Of a DNA stretch of 64,000 nt, positions 31,078 through 46,800 are shown piece after piece (the first letter of the stretch is position 1; each line of letters begins with the position of its first letter). Made by a program: the position numbers and the translations under genes. The DNA is taken from assembly GCA_902729315.2 (NCBI GenBank), contig LR746267.1:4961386-5025385 (forward strand). The letters are read 5' to 3'. The notes beneath the pieces are model-generated. The model made no database searches, had not been told where the DNA came from, and was given only the letters and a program-made list of their open reading frames with translations. This DNA is from Spirodela intermedia (Eukaryota; Streptophyta; Magnoliopsida; Alismatales; Araceae).

Positions 31078-33510
31078 TGTATTACATAATATTTGATATT
31101 TTTCAATCTTTCATCAACATTTATAAAAATTTCATGTAGTATGTGATTTATCTCAAGTTACACTGAAATTATTCAAATAAAATTATTTCCTCATAAACTC
31201 AAAGATAAGATTAACTATTGACTATTTACATTAGATAAAGAATTAACTACTTGAAAAGACAGAACATGTATTTCTTCAAATAAAATAGCCTTAAGGAAAA
31301 ACTCAAAACACAAAAAAATTGAGATGAAGTTTTACTCAAATGTTGAAAGAAACTTTACATGAGGCATATGAAAAAATAAAAGATTTACTTAGCCATCATT
31401 ATGTCATACCCAAGTGGTAGCTTAATAGATTTTTTTTGTTAAGTTATAAGAAAAATATAGAAATATAGTTAATTTTATACAGAGATAAACTTTTATAGAG
31501 AAAATCTTTGATGAGATTTATAGTCTCTATGAGAATTTAACTGAAAATGATAAAGATCAAACCTCTTTTGAGTTATATGATAAGGATAAGAAGAGATAAA
31601 TTTATGAATTACATCATCAAGATAATTCTAACCTAAAGAATAAAGTAAATTAGATTAATCAAATATTTAAAAAACTTGAATTACTTATTAACAATATTAG
31701 AAAACTTCATAACTCTCAATTTAATTCAAATAGTGGTTATCTTGTATGTGATGAAACTAATAATTTTAAAAGTAGTGTCGTATATTAAATCAATCATTTC
31801 AACTTAAGTAAGAACAACTGTAATTAGCTTATGATTTTAATAAAAATAAGAACATATTTTAATTTTTTTAATCCTAATTGAATGAATAATTTTTCATGAA
31901 TAAATTCAAATAATATTCAAATTTTATAAGCACAAATATATTAAATCAATCATTTCAACTTAAGTAAGAACAACTGTAATTAGCTTATGATTTTAATAAA
32001 AATAAGAACATATTTTAATTTTTTTAATCCTAATTGAATGAATAATTTTTCATGAATAAATTCAAATAATATTCAAATTTTATAAGCACTTATACCTAAT
32101 TCAAATTTTGAATTTTGCCTAAAATAAGAAAATGTATTTCAAAAAAATCATTCACCTCAAACTCAACTTAATGCATATAGAGATGATGTAGAAAATGAGT
32201 TAAATGGTGTAACAAATAATAAATCAAATTATGTTGCAACAAAAATAATTTATAAAGGACTTGAAAAAAAGAAGAAGAGGGACAACTACCAAGTGAGCTC
32301 ATAGAAAATCTAAGAAATCATCTAATAATATGATTTCACCAAAGAAAATCTAACATGATAAATTTAAGAAAAAACTCATAAAATAAATATATTATGGTAG
32401 AAAATATATTGAGGTGTGAAAATATATTACCTAATCCTTATCCTCAATCCTTAGAAGAAGAGAAAATAAATGAGTCATTAGAAGGAAATAAGAATATTAG
32501 GTTTAAAATATAGTAGTATAAAATTTGAGTAAGATCATTTTATTACTCACAATTGATGAAGAAAATAGTGAGGATGATGAGGAGAAATAAAATTTAGATG
32601 AAATAATAATAATTTATTATGAAAGAATTATTTAAATTTTATTAGAAGGGAGTAAGGTAGGAATGAAGAAAAATAGATTTCAAGTGAAGAAAAATTAGTT
32701 GCTTTGAGAAATATAGGATAAAAATTACTAAAGTAAACCATTATTTTATAGTAATAGATTCTGATATTGATGATGATGATACACATTATATACAAAAAAT
32801 ATAAGATAATAGTTATTTGGAGGATGAAGAATTTAATGAATTAACAAAAGAAAATTTAGAAAAAGAGTTGACTCAATTAATAAAGAAAAATTAAAATAAT
32901 TAATATAATTATAGAGATAATTTGAAAATATAAAATTTAAATTTTAGTGAGTTCATTAGATCTGAGATTAAAGTAGATAATTATTCCATCCTTCAAAACA
33001 TACATCCCATTAGAATTAAGTCTAAGCAAGTAATATTTCATTCATCACAAATTGAACAAATATGTACGAAAGATAAAATAGATCAAGAGTGGATTACGTA
33101 GATAAATGAATGTATTAAGAAATGGGTGAATAGAGGAATTAAATATATCATTTTTTATGAAAAATAGCTAAGTTGTGTAAAAGTTAATTTGAAAATTATA
33201 TGATCCGATCACATTTTAAAAATATTTACAAGTGAATAGAAAATATTTACAAGTGAATCATAGCCATATAAAATGAGATAAAAATAAGGACATATTATTT
33301 TAAAAATAGAAATATTATTTTTGGAAAAAATAATTAATTTACATTCTTATTTGGATGAAAGTATCTTAAGGTATATGTATGAAGTAAATGAAATTATTCT
33401 AAATTTGAAAAAGAATATCACGAGTCTTACCTTGATGGGATACAAATCGTTTGATGGCCATAGATCATCTCATAAGATGAACTAAGTTATGTTTAGTCAA
33501 AGACTTTAAA
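31078..33510 (+). mobile_element. Gag-like interior of the LTR element, no recognisable pol
   Basis: About 2.4 kb of AT-rich, stop-laden DNA lies between the primer site and the conserved post-pol motif. It reads as scattered Lys/Asn/Glu-rich short frames. I find no reverse transcriptase, RNase H or integrase phrase of the kind visible at 820-2870. This suggests a non-autonomous or internally deleted element whose interior derives from gag; the gag identity is by position only. Confidence 0.5.
31781..32089. repeat. Perfect tandem duplication, 156-bp period
   Basis: The segment starting tatattaaatcaatcatttc at 31781 recurs at 31937 and appears base-for-base identical through ...attttataagcac (31933 and 32089). 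It lies in the interior of the decayed LTR element. Confidence 0.9.
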
Positions 33511-33815
33511 TCGGACATTGCATGGGAGGCAACCCATGTTTTTTTTTTTCTTTTACTTATTTTTTTAGAATTTACTAGATTTTTTTATATTTAGTTTTTT
33601 GAATAAAAGTAAGAGGAAGGATGTAAGATGAAGTAGAAAATTAAAAATGAGCTTGATGTGTTGTCTTTTTAAACTTCATCTTTTATGACATAATTTTTAG
33701 TACATAAATTTATATATATGTATGTTTTACTTAAAAATTATATTTTATGTATATTTTGTTCTGATTTTTTTTGTGTCATTGAGGACAATGTCATTTTTAA
33801 GATGAGTGGTAAAAT
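33511..33815 (+). mobile_element. Conserved Athila/Tat post-pol motifs
   Basis: A block reads gcatgggaggcaacccatg (about 33519-33537), matching the GGGAGGCAACCCA motif that follows pol in many plant Ty3/gypsy elements. About 240 bp on, cattgaggacaatg (about 33778-33791) matches the CATTGAGGACAATG motif that precedes the polypurine region. Both are close to consensus although the surrounding DNA is badly decayed. Confidence 0.7.
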
Positions 33816-34850
33816 ATTAAACTTTAATTCTGGCTGTAGAATGATTCAATAGATGTGTTTGGATCTATTTTTGTGCTCACTTAAAAAAGAAACTAGAGAA
33901 AAAAATTGTAAATTTTATAGCATATATTTTTTATTTTTCTACCCAAAATTACAAAAACAGTCCACTTGTTATCAAAACAATAGAAAAATCATTCAGAATT
34001 CAAAAATTTAGAGACCCTTTTCTCACATTTCAACCCCATAGAAAAATATAGTTGAAATTAGATAATTAAAGCTATAAAGAAGAAATCTTGGTTTATTTTT
34101 CTTTTACAAATTTGTAGTTATTGAAAATAAAATTATGAAATATACTTTTTTTTATCATGAAATATTAAATCAATTAAAATCATTAATACTAAAAGATATT
34201 AAGATAATTATTATTCAGTTAGAAGAATGATTTATTAGGATGAAATGTTAGAATACTCCTTAAATACATGATAGATAACATTGATTTTATTTTACAAATT
34301 TTCACTTAATAATTTTGATAGATAATATTTACTTAATATGAAAATATAATTGATCATTTAAATTTAATGAAGATTTTTACACCTTGATCTATAAGACTTT
34401 TAAGGAGAAATGATTTATTTTGAAATTTAAAAAAAAATAATGTAAAAAATATAAAAACGAAGAGTACACATTAAGAGTGTGAGATATTATTCTCATTGTT
34501 GAAAATTGTTCATAGAAAAATACTTATTACAAAATATATAGATAATATAAATGTATTGAAAATGAAGAATACATATGGAGGGTGTGAGACATCATTTTTA
34601 ATATCAAAATTTATCTACATGAAAAGCCACTTATCTACTATAGAAAAAATATAAGAAATATAGTATAAAGTTAAAAAACTCAAGTAAAAAAAAAAGAAAA
34701 ATATAAGATCAATTTTATTATTATAATAATATTAATAATTAGAGCATCTTGTGAATTATATATAAAAGTGAATAAGTAATAAATATGTGAATAGAAGAAG
34801 TAAAATTTATATTGTTATTTCAAGGAGTATTTGAATATTTAAATACTTCA
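33816..34850. mobile_element. AT-rich 3' interior of the LTR element
   Basis: About 1 kb lies between the post-pol motif and the right LTR, corresponding to the long 3' spacer or env-like region of Athila elements. No coding sequence is recognisable. Two similar blocks (around 34445-34510 and 34550-34620) share gaa.a.acacat...gtgtgaga.at.att. Confidence 0.4.
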
Positions 34851-37800
34851 CATGATTTTTTCTTAAATAATTAGTGTATTTTAAGTCTTAACTCATGATA
34901 AACATACTTATATTTATGTTAAATTGAGAAAATATAATTTAACTAGTTAATATGAATTTTTAGCTAATTATGCTATTTTATGTAAATTTATATAATTTTT
35001 ATAATAATATTTTTGAGATAAAATAAGGATAAATAAAATAAAAATTATAGAAAAGGGGGGACCCATTGACCAATAGGCCAAAGTTGGAAGCACAATCGAG
35101 GTACTCATTGGCCAATCATATTCACAAGTGGGTTGAAAGTATAGTTTGGCAGAGGTACAAGTAAGGGGCTTGAGCAGCAAAGGAATAGTCAACTAGGTAT
35201 GCGTGTATCACTCCTCTTTCATATCATTGATGGTCAATAAGGCATGAGACAAGTAGTGGTTGTATAAATGTGAGAAGATTACATTGATCTTAGAAATAAT
35301 AGGTTTTTAAAAATCTAAATATATCAAATAGTCTTAGTTAGAAAAAAAAGATACCCTTATGATGTTACTTGACAAGGGTATTTATGTACTTAGTTAACTC
35401 TCTCTCATATAGTGAGAAACTAATGAGAGTTTGAATTTTATCATAGCAAAAAATTATATTTTATCTGATTAAGTCATAATTTTCTTATAGAATGTGGAGT
35501 CAATGATTAAGTCACTAGAATCGTTCAATTATTAATGAAAATATTGTCAACATAAATATTGCCAATTATTAAATCTTCAACATCAAATGATTCTAAATAA
35601 AAATATCACAAATTTATTTAATAAATCATCTTCAATTAATTGATAAATGAGCCGTTATTAGAAAGAAGATGATCTATCATGAGACGAGTAGTCATCTTAT
35701 AAGAGTATACTAGATGTGATGAAAAGACTCTTCTTACTACACAAACATAAGGATGAACCTCATTAAGATGTGTCTCACCTCTATTTATCTTATCTTTATT
35801 GAATAATAGTTTTTAGAGATTCACAAGTTATTATATTTCTACTCTGTAAAGTGACAACTAACAAAAGTTATAAGAATATCTAGAGATTATTCATATCATT
35901 TATATGATCAATTTATTTTTTTATTATTTTTAAAATATGTTTTGAAATTATTTTTATTTTTTTATAATAAAATATATTTTAAAAATATAAAAATGGATAA
36001 TTTTTAGTTTTATAAATTTTAATTTTATATGATTTATTATATAATGATTAAGTCATGTTAGTTACACAATCTTTTATATTCATCAAGGCTCATATGTTTT
36101 TTTAAAAATATATGTTTATATTAGAACTTAGTAGATTAATATTGGGCCAACCTTTGACCTTTTGGCCTAGGCTAAGGGAGTGATCCATTGCTTGGTGTTC
36201 TATCTATCTAGGCTCCTTACATCCACACTTGAAGTTTTCTTTTTCGTAAAAATTTAAATATATTTTATTTTCATGATTTTTTAAGAAAATCATATTATTT
36301 AATAAAAATAAAAATATTATCATACATTATCTTACATCTATGTGATTGATTTAAAATGTTTTCACTACTTTTAAAATATTTTATCGAATTGTAATTTATT
36401 TATTTATACTAAAATATTTTCTAAAAATCTAAATTTATTATTTTCTAATTTTATAAAATTTAAATATATGTGATTTATTATACAACGATTAAATCACATC
36501 AGTCACATAATATGTTCTATTCATCCAAACTCAAATGTTTTTTTAATTATATATATATATATGTATTTATATTAGAATTCAATGGGGTTCTACCCCCCTG
36601 TTCTTTTTAAATAAACTCATATAATATGTTCCTGTGCTGTTTCTCTTTCTATCTCTGTCTGTCTCTCTCTTTTTCTCTGTTTATTTCCCTTGCTCTGTCT
36701 CTCTTAACAAACATCTTCTCGTCCGGCGGTTTTGTTAACAACTATGGGGTTCCTCTTTCGCGTGTCCTCCGCTTCTGCGTCCGCTAACGGGGCCAGGCGC
36801 CTCCTCCGCCGAGCAATCCAGGCTGCCTACTCGTCTTCATTGGGCTGGCAATCTGATTCAGGCTATAAACCTGGGGCCATCGGCAGGGCGCTCAGAGGGG
36901 AAGGGGGAGGCGGCGGGGGACAGCGCGCTGCTCTCTGGCCCGGTTCTTTTATCCCTCTCGCTCTGGCCGCATCTGCCGGTGCTGTCGCTTTCGGATTCGG
37001 CCCACACGCCGCACTATGTGATGCCGGGGATGATGTGAGGTATGCTGAGCTTGTTGATGTGTCATTCTTCGTGTTATCACTTCGATCACTGAGTTCACAC
37101 CTGTATCATTTTTCTTTCTTTTGGTGGGTTGTAGCATGGGAGGGGAGGGGAGAGCGGAAGTGCTGTCACGGGCTGCTCACAGGGAGGCGCCGATGGAGTT
37201 GATCGACGAGCTTATAGCTGTTTTTGGAGTAAGTTCTTCAGTCTATCGGCTTGGAAAAATGAAGAATAACACTATTTTCTATTGACTGATCCGCTGTACG
37301 TGAAGAAGTTGAGCAGTTAAGGCAGTTCTCCGTATCTATGAATCAATGCAAGATTGTGACCATAATAATGGTAGAAAAACCAGTAAACCATTTCCTGCTG
37401 AATTTTGTGATTCCGATATCCATCTCTCAAAATTTTAAGAAAAAATGATATTGGGTTGTCATAACAATACCAAAAAACAGAGTGAGAATTACCCAATAAA
37501 TGCTCAGTATGAATGAAAGAAGCAGAATAGGCCATCGTTTTTGATTTTATGACTGAACAGGAATTGAAAATACTGAAGTAGGCATTTAACAGGTGCTTCT
37601 CTATCATCCATTAGATGCATTGGTTGATGGACGATTGACGTTGTTGCACCAATGAACTGGGTCACGATGAACCAGTTTAATGTTGAGCTCTATTTTCTGT
37701 ACAGGATAGCATGACGCTGGACTACGAAGAGAGGCATTTTCATGGGAAGCCACAAAACAGTTTCCACAAGGCTGTGAATATTCCTGATGTTGTTGTCTAT

Positions 37801-40800
37801 CCCAGGTAAAATGTTCCTAATTCCGTTGTTTATTACATATCATTGTAACCATATTTCTTGTCGTTAGTTTCCTATACTTTTTCAATCCTTTTTCTTCCTC
37901 CAGGGATGAGAAAGCTCCTCTTCTGAATTAGCGTTCTGGAGAAATGGTTTTTCTAGTTTCTATTTCGTCATAGAAAATTAAAATTTTTTAGCCACTTGAT
38001 TCAATCTACCCCGAAGACCCGAAGAAATCAAAATCCGGAATCTGTTCTTTGTAATGATAATGCAAAAAAAAAAAGAAGAAGTTAGCTCCTGTTTGTTTTC
38101 TACTATCATAGGTGTTTTTTATAAACATTTTTCTTTTTCCCTGGTAGTATGTCTAGAGAGTCCTTAAAATTTCTCCATCTAGATGGGCTTGCATCAAAGG
38201 TTCTGACCTGCTGTGGAAATGATTCAGACATTTTTATTTAGTATAGTTCCATTTTTTCCGAGTTTCTAATTCTGATGTTGTCTCTAACAGTCTTAGCTGT
38301 TTTATCTATTAAATATTAATTCCCTTGGAAGATCCAATTCTCTAAGCATTTTACCGAAAACGTAGGAAACATTATTAAGAAGCGTACACACCTTCCTGAC
38401 CGTTGAGGCAGTAGTAGAAGTATGGGCATTTATTTCCTAGGAGTTAACCGTGGATAGCCAAGGCTTTTATTTGTGTTGAGAATTGATCTTGATTGAGATT
38501 CTTGCAACTTGGAGAATGAAAGGAGTTGATCTTCAAGATCCTCCTCTTCCAGGAAGATGAATCAGCCACCACTTCTTGGACCTGAGTTTCTGCAATCCCA
38601 AATTCGTACATCAATTATCATGGTTTCCCGCTTAAGTACAGGCTATATGAGTTAATGGGCCAGGCCCGTTACATTAGTCTTTAAGTGGATCTGTTAACAG
38701 TCTAATGGATCCACTTAACATAGGGAGGAAAAACAATCCTAGAAAGTTCAAAAATTTGCAATATGGAAGCTTTTACAAATAAAAGTTTAAATATCCTTAT
38801 GAATATAATTTTTATATCGTATTATAATTCGTCATCGGATTAGTTGTCAGAGGTGTGCACCTACCATGAAGAATTTCCTTCACTAATACTTAGATGGTTT
38901 AGAGATTTATGTTGTGAGTCAACTAGACCTTTGTGGACTATCATCTCTATGGCCTTCAAGTCCATTTGTTGTTTTTTTCAGGTCACAAGAGGATGTGGTA
39001 AAAACTGTAGCTTTGTGTAACAAGTATAAGGTATGGGTTCTCAGTTCTGATTTAAATTCTGTAGTAAAGTATTTAATGGTACTTCTAACTAACAGGTACC
39101 CATTGTTCCATATGGAGGGGCCACTTCCATTGAGGGTCATACGTTGGCTCCCCATGGAGGTGTATGCATCAACATGTCCTTCATGAATGTGAGATAAATC
39201 CTCCGACATTCTTATGATCCTATGATTGGTTTTTTTAATTATCTTTTTGGATGTTATATAGCTTTTCTCTTTTGGAGAGATTACGGACTGCCTTACATTT
39301 GTCCCTTGCGGAAATTGTACCAATGAGGGCTGGATCTCCTTGCTCCATCTCAATTGTTTGAGAATTAAACCTAAAACTCTCCGTCATAAGATTTTAGAAT
39401 TTTAAGTCGATATCAATCTTATGAAGATTCTAGCTTCCTGTATCCTCCTATCTGTTTCCAGAACTCCCAGTCCATTCGTTTTTCTCAGGTTACATGCCTA
39501 TTTATGTGTAATTTAACATAGATGGGGAAAATGTCACACTAGTATATTCAGTCACCTGAGCCTGCTCCTGCTGGCAGGTTCAGTCGAACTGAAATTCAGA
39601 AACCACCAAACTATGGCAGATGTAAAGTCAATGCGGTGCATGCAATGTGAAAACTTATGCACGAGAGCAAACCAGCTGCAATTATGTGGACTTGATTGTA
39701 CTCCAAGGGTAACAAAAAATGCTCATGCAAACCAAGCCACCTGTCTTGTCATTGTATATACCCACTTCGGAGCAATAATCTTGCTGGATGTTTGGTCATT
39801 TGTGTTGCTTTCAACCTCCTACTAGAGGTGCATGGTAGCATCAGGGTATGGTAGGACTGGAGAATCCATGTCGCTTTTTGCTTTGAAGGTCTTGGGAATA
39901 CATTGAAGTGCATTTGACTTACGTCAAGGAATGAATTAATTGGATGTACTTGAGATATGGTCGGAGTGTCTTGGTAGCTTGTATTCTCACTGAAGTCTAT
40001 GCTCACAATACCCTCGAAAATGAGATGTTTTCCTCTAAAGATCTTAACCATGTGACACAATGTGTCTTAATGCATGTTCGGGATCAAAACCATGGCAATT
40101 GTGTTCGTCCCTGAAGGTCTTGTGTTTAATAAGATGCAACCGTGTTGGTTGAAGAGAATTATCTTCTCCCTGTTAAATTCGTTTGTTCTCCTGCTAGCTT
40201 CCTTATTTATTGTTTCCGCAATCTGAGAATATTTTTATAAACTTTTTAGTACATTATAAGCATTTTTGATCAAGCAAAATCAAACCGATTTAGTGTGATT
40301 GTCATTGGTTTTATATAGAAGTTTTCACTGTAACTGTTTTCCTCATATGGTTATGCTATCGTAACCAAACTGTTTCCGACTTCCTGTACCAATGATACAG
40401 AAAGGCAGGCTGGGGGTCTCATCACTCTTTGTTATTCTTCTTTAAGTTCTTGAATATATTTTGTTCAACTTTGGTACGCCCCTCATCTCTTCACACTAAT
40501 TAAATGTATCTCCAATCCTCTTTAACTAATGTCTTGTACTGTGGACTCATGCCTGGACAAGCTTAATCATTTTTCACGAATCTTGTTATCTGTAAGTGCA
40601 AACCATTTTACTTTTTCATTATCCAATGGAAACATTCTCAATTATCTTCATTGAATAAAATATTTTTTTAACGAAATCCCTATTTCTGAATTCCAACCAC
40701 GATTTGGAGACTCATCGCCCTTTATTCAGAGGTGTAGAATCAAAACTTGGCCACTCTTTTACGCAGGCTCAAAGTAGCTTCTCATCTGGCTACATTGCTT

Positions 40801-43800
40801 TGTCCATGAATTTACATACTTCTTTTTGGAAAACAAATTCTATTAATATTTTGGCGACGAAATAGCAAATTTCCTTATCATGAGCTAAAAGTTTACTGTT
40901 TCTATGTTAGTTTACATTTATTAGGCTCTTTTTTGTTTCAGAATGTAAAAGCATTGCATGTTGAGGACATGGATGTTGTGGTGGAACCAGGAATCGGATG
41001 GATGGAGCTTAATGAATATTTGAAGCCGTATGGCCTTTTCTTTCCCCTTGACCCAGGTTGGTGGTTTTAGACTTTGTTCTCACTGGTATATTCTGACATG
41101 TCTTTTTGCTTGTTCTTGGATATACGGAAATAATGGAACCACGGAATTTTGAATGAATACTCACGGATCTGGATAGGTGGTCGTGTGATAATATGGTTAC
41201 TGAGTTGTGTCTTTAAATCCCAGAGCTGATCAGTGTAGAGTTTAATCGTTTCCATGTGGACTAGGGTGAGAGAGTTGGGCTTGAGCTTTTGTAGTGAGGA
41301 AAGATTTTATTCCTTGATCTTGTTGGGCTTGGGGTCCGAAAATAGTCAACATCTCAAAATACTCTATAGAATTTTTGAGTGCTTATTAATGATATATGTG
41401 GTTACTATCCACTTTAGGAGAAACATTTAACGTCATGCCACACAATGGCCACCTTCTGTAAAAAGTAATTTCTAATTAAATGTAAATTACATCCAGTGTT
41501 CTGTCAGAAGGAGATGGACGTCAATATATTTTTGCTATTTCGTCACAGCTGACAATAGTTGTTGTCGATGGTATCTTTGATGTTCAATTAAAGATTGCTG
41601 TGTGTCAGGCAGTTGCTCGATCGTGCAATAGTAGTTTCAATGGGTACTGTAGTAGATGTGGGATGACGTCCTTCGGCAATCCTTTGTGTTGTGGTTCTGC
41701 CTGAATTTGGCCAACCTATATTGGCCTTTGAGCGACTGATTTGAACAGGCAATTTCATGCTTTTAGCCATGGCTATAATTTAATATGGATAAGGTCAAAT
41801 CTTGATAATGTGGTTAGTATAGTAAGTGTCAAAAGTTATCCTGCCATCAATCTCATTTCTTAATATTTGGAGGTAATTAGAACAAGACATTTTTCTATAC
41901 TTGTTTTCGACGTGCATAAATGATGATTCTAAACAATGTAATTTTGGCTTTGACCTTAACCTCTTTGAATTTGATTTGGAATAAAGTTAATATTTTCCTG
42001 CCCTTTATGTACTTCAGGGTGCACATTTTCTTTTGTAAACAGGCCCTGGTGCTTCCATAGGAGGCATGTGTGCTACCCGCTGCTCAGGTTCTTTAGCTGT
42101 GAGGTATAAGTTATGTATATTTTTCAATTCTTGCAAAAATAATTCAAAAATGATTTTTTCTAGTGGCCACTGATTTTTTTTAATGTAAATAAATGCCATG
42201 TTCATTGGACTCAATAAATCTTTAGCGTGTAGGTATGGTACCATGCGAGACAATGTCATCAACATTCAGGTCTGGGAGCCAATTCCTATGCTTTAATGTA
42301 GTTATCCATTCTGGCTGCTTAGATGTTATCCACCTGCAGGCTGTTCTAGCAAATGGAGAAGTAATCAAGACAGGTTCTCGTGCTCGAAAGAGTGCTGCAG
42401 GGTATGAACTTAATGACTGGGTGTTAATTACTGGTTTTCAGAAACGGATGAATTTCTGTAGCTCTGTATGTAATTGGTAAATTGATACCTGGATGATTAT
42501 AGGAGGATTTCATGTATTAGGTTTTTTCTATCATGGTACATCTGATATTGGAGGGGAGCTTGTATTCTTGCCTTAAGAGTTTATAAAAATGACACTAAAT
42601 TAGCCTAAATTGACTGGATTTTTCTGATTCCGGACGGATACTACCCATTTTCTACAAAAATAGTTGTCAGTGAGCTCTTATTTCTAATCATTTTCTCAGG
42701 TAGCCTGTAGAAATCATTTTAATATTTCACTTTAAATCTCAGATATGACTTGGCTCGTTTATTGATCGGAAGTGAAGGAACCCTAGGAGTAATAACAGAA
42801 GTAACTTTGCGGCTACAGAAACTCCCTCAGTATTCAGTGGTACTATATCTTTTGTATTAAATCGTTGAATAATATTCTAATCATTTATTGAATCTTTCGT
42901 TCATGTGTTTATCTACTTGTACTCTCTTCTGTAGAATTCTGCTTGAAAATTTTATGCATGTATATCCCCGGTGATGGCCATTGTATGGGTAGTTTTTACT
43001 CATGTTTATCAATTTCTTAAATCTACTTGTAGGTTTTCTTCAGTCTAAAGTGCTTATTTCTGGTTGGATACGTAGTGTCTAAGGATACCTTTATATTCAT
43101 ACCTGACAGATTGCAGAGTGCTGTAGAAGGATGTACTAAGAGCACGCCATGATTTATGATTTCTTACATAAGATGCACCATGCTTCTTGGAGATGCAATA
43201 TATAGTAGTTTCATGGACCGTTCCTTGTTATGGCTTTACGCCAGTCAGCTATTAATAATTTTCGTTGTAAATTTTGCGCAAATACCTTAAGCTGTTCAAG
43301 GTATGGGTCAAGTGCTTGGTCATATTTGTTTGAAGCAGGAATGGGTCTGGCCTGGCTTCAAGTTAAGCTTGTCTTAGTTGGCCCGGGTGGAGCCCATTGG
43401 AAGGCCTGGCTCTAGTCCTACAGAGCATTCCCCTTGGTATTCTCTGATCTAATGGATAGAGTCAAAGCCCGTTTCCATCCTAGACACCCACATTCACCTG
43501 ATTTTTCATGCTGATCATTCTGTTTTTTGCGCTGTTGAAGCTGCATGTAATGGGTTTGAGTGCACAACCTCTTATCCCTATTGCCTTGATCCTAGAGGCA
43601 GTCATTCCTTTCTTTTTTTCGTGTAAAAACCGTGTCCTTGACAATTTGGAATCTAGATTGAGTTTTATTTTGAAACTCTAAGATTGAAAACTATTAATGA
43701 TTAAGTTTCCTCAAGGTAGTGAAAAAATATTATTTTAAAAGCAGGTGGGCATGAATTGCTGCTAGGTAATGGAGAATAATTCTCATAAGGTCTCCTTTGT

Positions 43801-46800
43801 GAAATATAGTCCGTAGAAAATTACAGAATAAAGTATGCTTCATCTTGACTGGCCAGGAGGAGACATACAAGATCCGCTGATTAGGAGAGAGGCCTTATGC
43901 AGGGAGACCATTTACCCCTCACTTAACCAGAGGATTGGGTTGGGTCACAAGCTTCTGAACTTAACAAGAGGACACGTTCGGTGCCTGGGAACGCCATTAT
44001 GATCCCACAGTGTAGGATGTGGGGATGGAACTCTCCCATATCGTATTTGTCGATTCCATATTCTACAACTATGTTACATGTCAGAGATTGGACAAAACTA
44101 ATGCAGAAATTTGAAAGCAGAACGAGAAGTGTAAATCCAATCTATACAGAATAGAATTTTGTTAGGTTGTTGTATCAAACTTACTGATGTTGCGTATTCC
44201 TTTGAGAATTTTTATAAGTTTACTAACATTACTTATTTTGCTCGTCATCCTTGTACCTTGTATCCTTCTCCCATTCTCTATTGAATCCTCTCATCTAGGC
44301 TTATTTTTCAATTGTAGAACTTAGTTCTCCTTGGATTCATCAATCTGATTGAACACCCTAATGCCTTTCTCCACTTTGGGTCTGCACCACAGCCCTGTGC
44401 AAGTGTTGCATAGTCTTCTGGTTCACCAATCTCTCTGTCTGCCGCTGCTCCCGTTCGCTCCTTTGATGCACCAGATCCTGCTGATACTGACTGCGATTCA
44501 CTGGTGTTAATATACCTGCTTATTAAGTATGATGGCATTTCAGGTTGCAATGTGCAGTTTTCCAACGGTTAAAGACGCTGCTGATGTAGCAATAGCTACA
44601 ATGCTATCCGGGATACAGGCAAAGTCCTTGAAATCTCAATTTTGTTTCTCTTTACATAATATGTGGGGATATCTTCTCATCATTTTGTTGTGTGCCAGCC
44701 GTCAATCACAATTTTTTTAATTTAACTTCGAATATATTTCTCAAGCCACATTGGGTGAATAATGCTGAGTCAATGCTGAAATCAGTTTAAAGAACATCTG
44801 AACTTTTGTTGTATATAACATGAAACTTGACGTGGACTGGAAGTAATCTATATCTTTTCTTTTGATTTGCATATTCACAGCATATTTTATGTTCTCCCTG
44901 TTTGCTCATTATTTTTTCCTGCACATTCAACCCTGTCAACTGCGCCAGCGAATCTTTGGGTGGATCTGACAGATATTATTTGGTTAGAATTCGTAGCCCC
45001 CTCATCTCTTTGTATGTAGAGAGGGGAACGGGCATTACGCCACAAGACCTAATTTGACTCTTAACTGAGGCTATCGTCAATATTTTATCAGTAGAGAGCT
45101 GTGGAAGCGTTTTTATTTTTGGTAAAAACCAATGATATGGTGCAATCTTGAGAAAAGTAATTTTTTTTGTTTGTAGAGCCATTTGTATGAAGAATGCTAC
45201 TTGTATCTTTTTGTATTATCCCTTGAAAATTGAGAGGGCGAGTCTAAAAAGCACGATTTACAAGTTTGCTCCATAGTTTTTTTTACTTGAATTAAAGTTT
45301 TTGGAATACAAACTGGACCACATGTCGGGACAACCATTAGGTCTTTGCGTGAGTCTTTCCGGCCCAGAATTTTAATTGCATAGTAAGATGTACACCCATC
45401 TTTAAGGACACGATGGCTTTAGCAATAGAAGCACCGCTGCAATTGCTCCTTGATTCCCAACTTATTCTCTAGTGTGCTTCCGCAGCTGTCTCTTGTCTTT
45501 CTGCGTACATTGATATCCCCACCATTCATCATTGTCACTGTCATGGCAACTATGGCATAAATATGGCTATAATCCAGAAGAACTCTATGCACAATTTCCT
45601 CGACATGCATGCGGATCAATTATCGTTTCCAACTTCTTTCTTGTCAAATAATTCATCATTTCATATTTTGATTATTTAAGGCATGGCTCATGATGTTCGT
45701 CATTTCTTTTCATTGCTGTCAAACGTCGTCTTGGACTGTACATTTCAACTCAGAATATTGGTTGCATTTGATCATTTGAGTCATAGGATACTCATATCCT
45801 TATGTCTCCATCTTATTTTTTTTCACCAGTCATAACCCAGAAAATGAGGACACTAAGATATTATTTCAATGCAATACAGTTTGGTGCATTGTGCTTAATT
45901 TTGTAATAACTAGTGTCAGAACGAGAGTAATATTTATGTAATTTCATTCGTTTACAAACTCTTGCATATTGTGAAGTTCCATTATTATTCTATTATGTTC
46001 ACGTATGTGTAGTCATGTAAAAACAAAATTTTAAGATATAACGGAGTTAAATTTGAAACTTTTGTTTTCATTTATTGCATTCACTCGAGCTATTCCCAGA
46101 AAGAAACATGAACTTCAATTCAACTCACCTGTTCTTAATTATTTGAAATTTACGAAATTAAACCTTAATTATGTTTAAATGTTTGCACTTCTTGATTATT
46201 GTTTTTGCATGATTGCTTTTAATTATTGGGCATTGCTTAGAATGAAGCTTAGTAGTTGCTCAGCTCGGTTTGAATATTATCTTAATTTCATTTCTGCATT
46301 AATGCGGAAACGCAGCCTTTAGAAACCTACCTGGCTAACGATAGGGCTATGTGTTGTAATTCAGACACTTCATTTGCTGGTTACACAGTAGAAACGGAGT
46401 TCAGGTTAATTCCAACTTGGGACTAGCTCACCTTGGCCGATTTTTTCTTGAAAGTACCTCAGTTCAAAAGGAATTATATACCTCCCTTGAAATTGATACT
46501 GGCTTGAATGACTTTTTATTCCAATGGGGTCTAGTTTTCCTACCATGTTAGGGACATTATCTTTGTACGCTCTTCAAAGGAATTAATCATTCTTTGGATT
46601 TTTTTTCTTGTATGTTCTAATCTTCTTCTGTTGAATTTCCTCTAGTTCCTTCGTTTCTTGAAGAACGACAGACCTTCTCGTGGAAGGGAAAAATGGAACT
46701 TCTATTCAAAACATATGAGGGAAAAACTCCTTCAAGATTCATTCACGTCGAGACAGGGATCTGTTATTTATAACAGATCCATGGGAGAAGGTTCTAGACA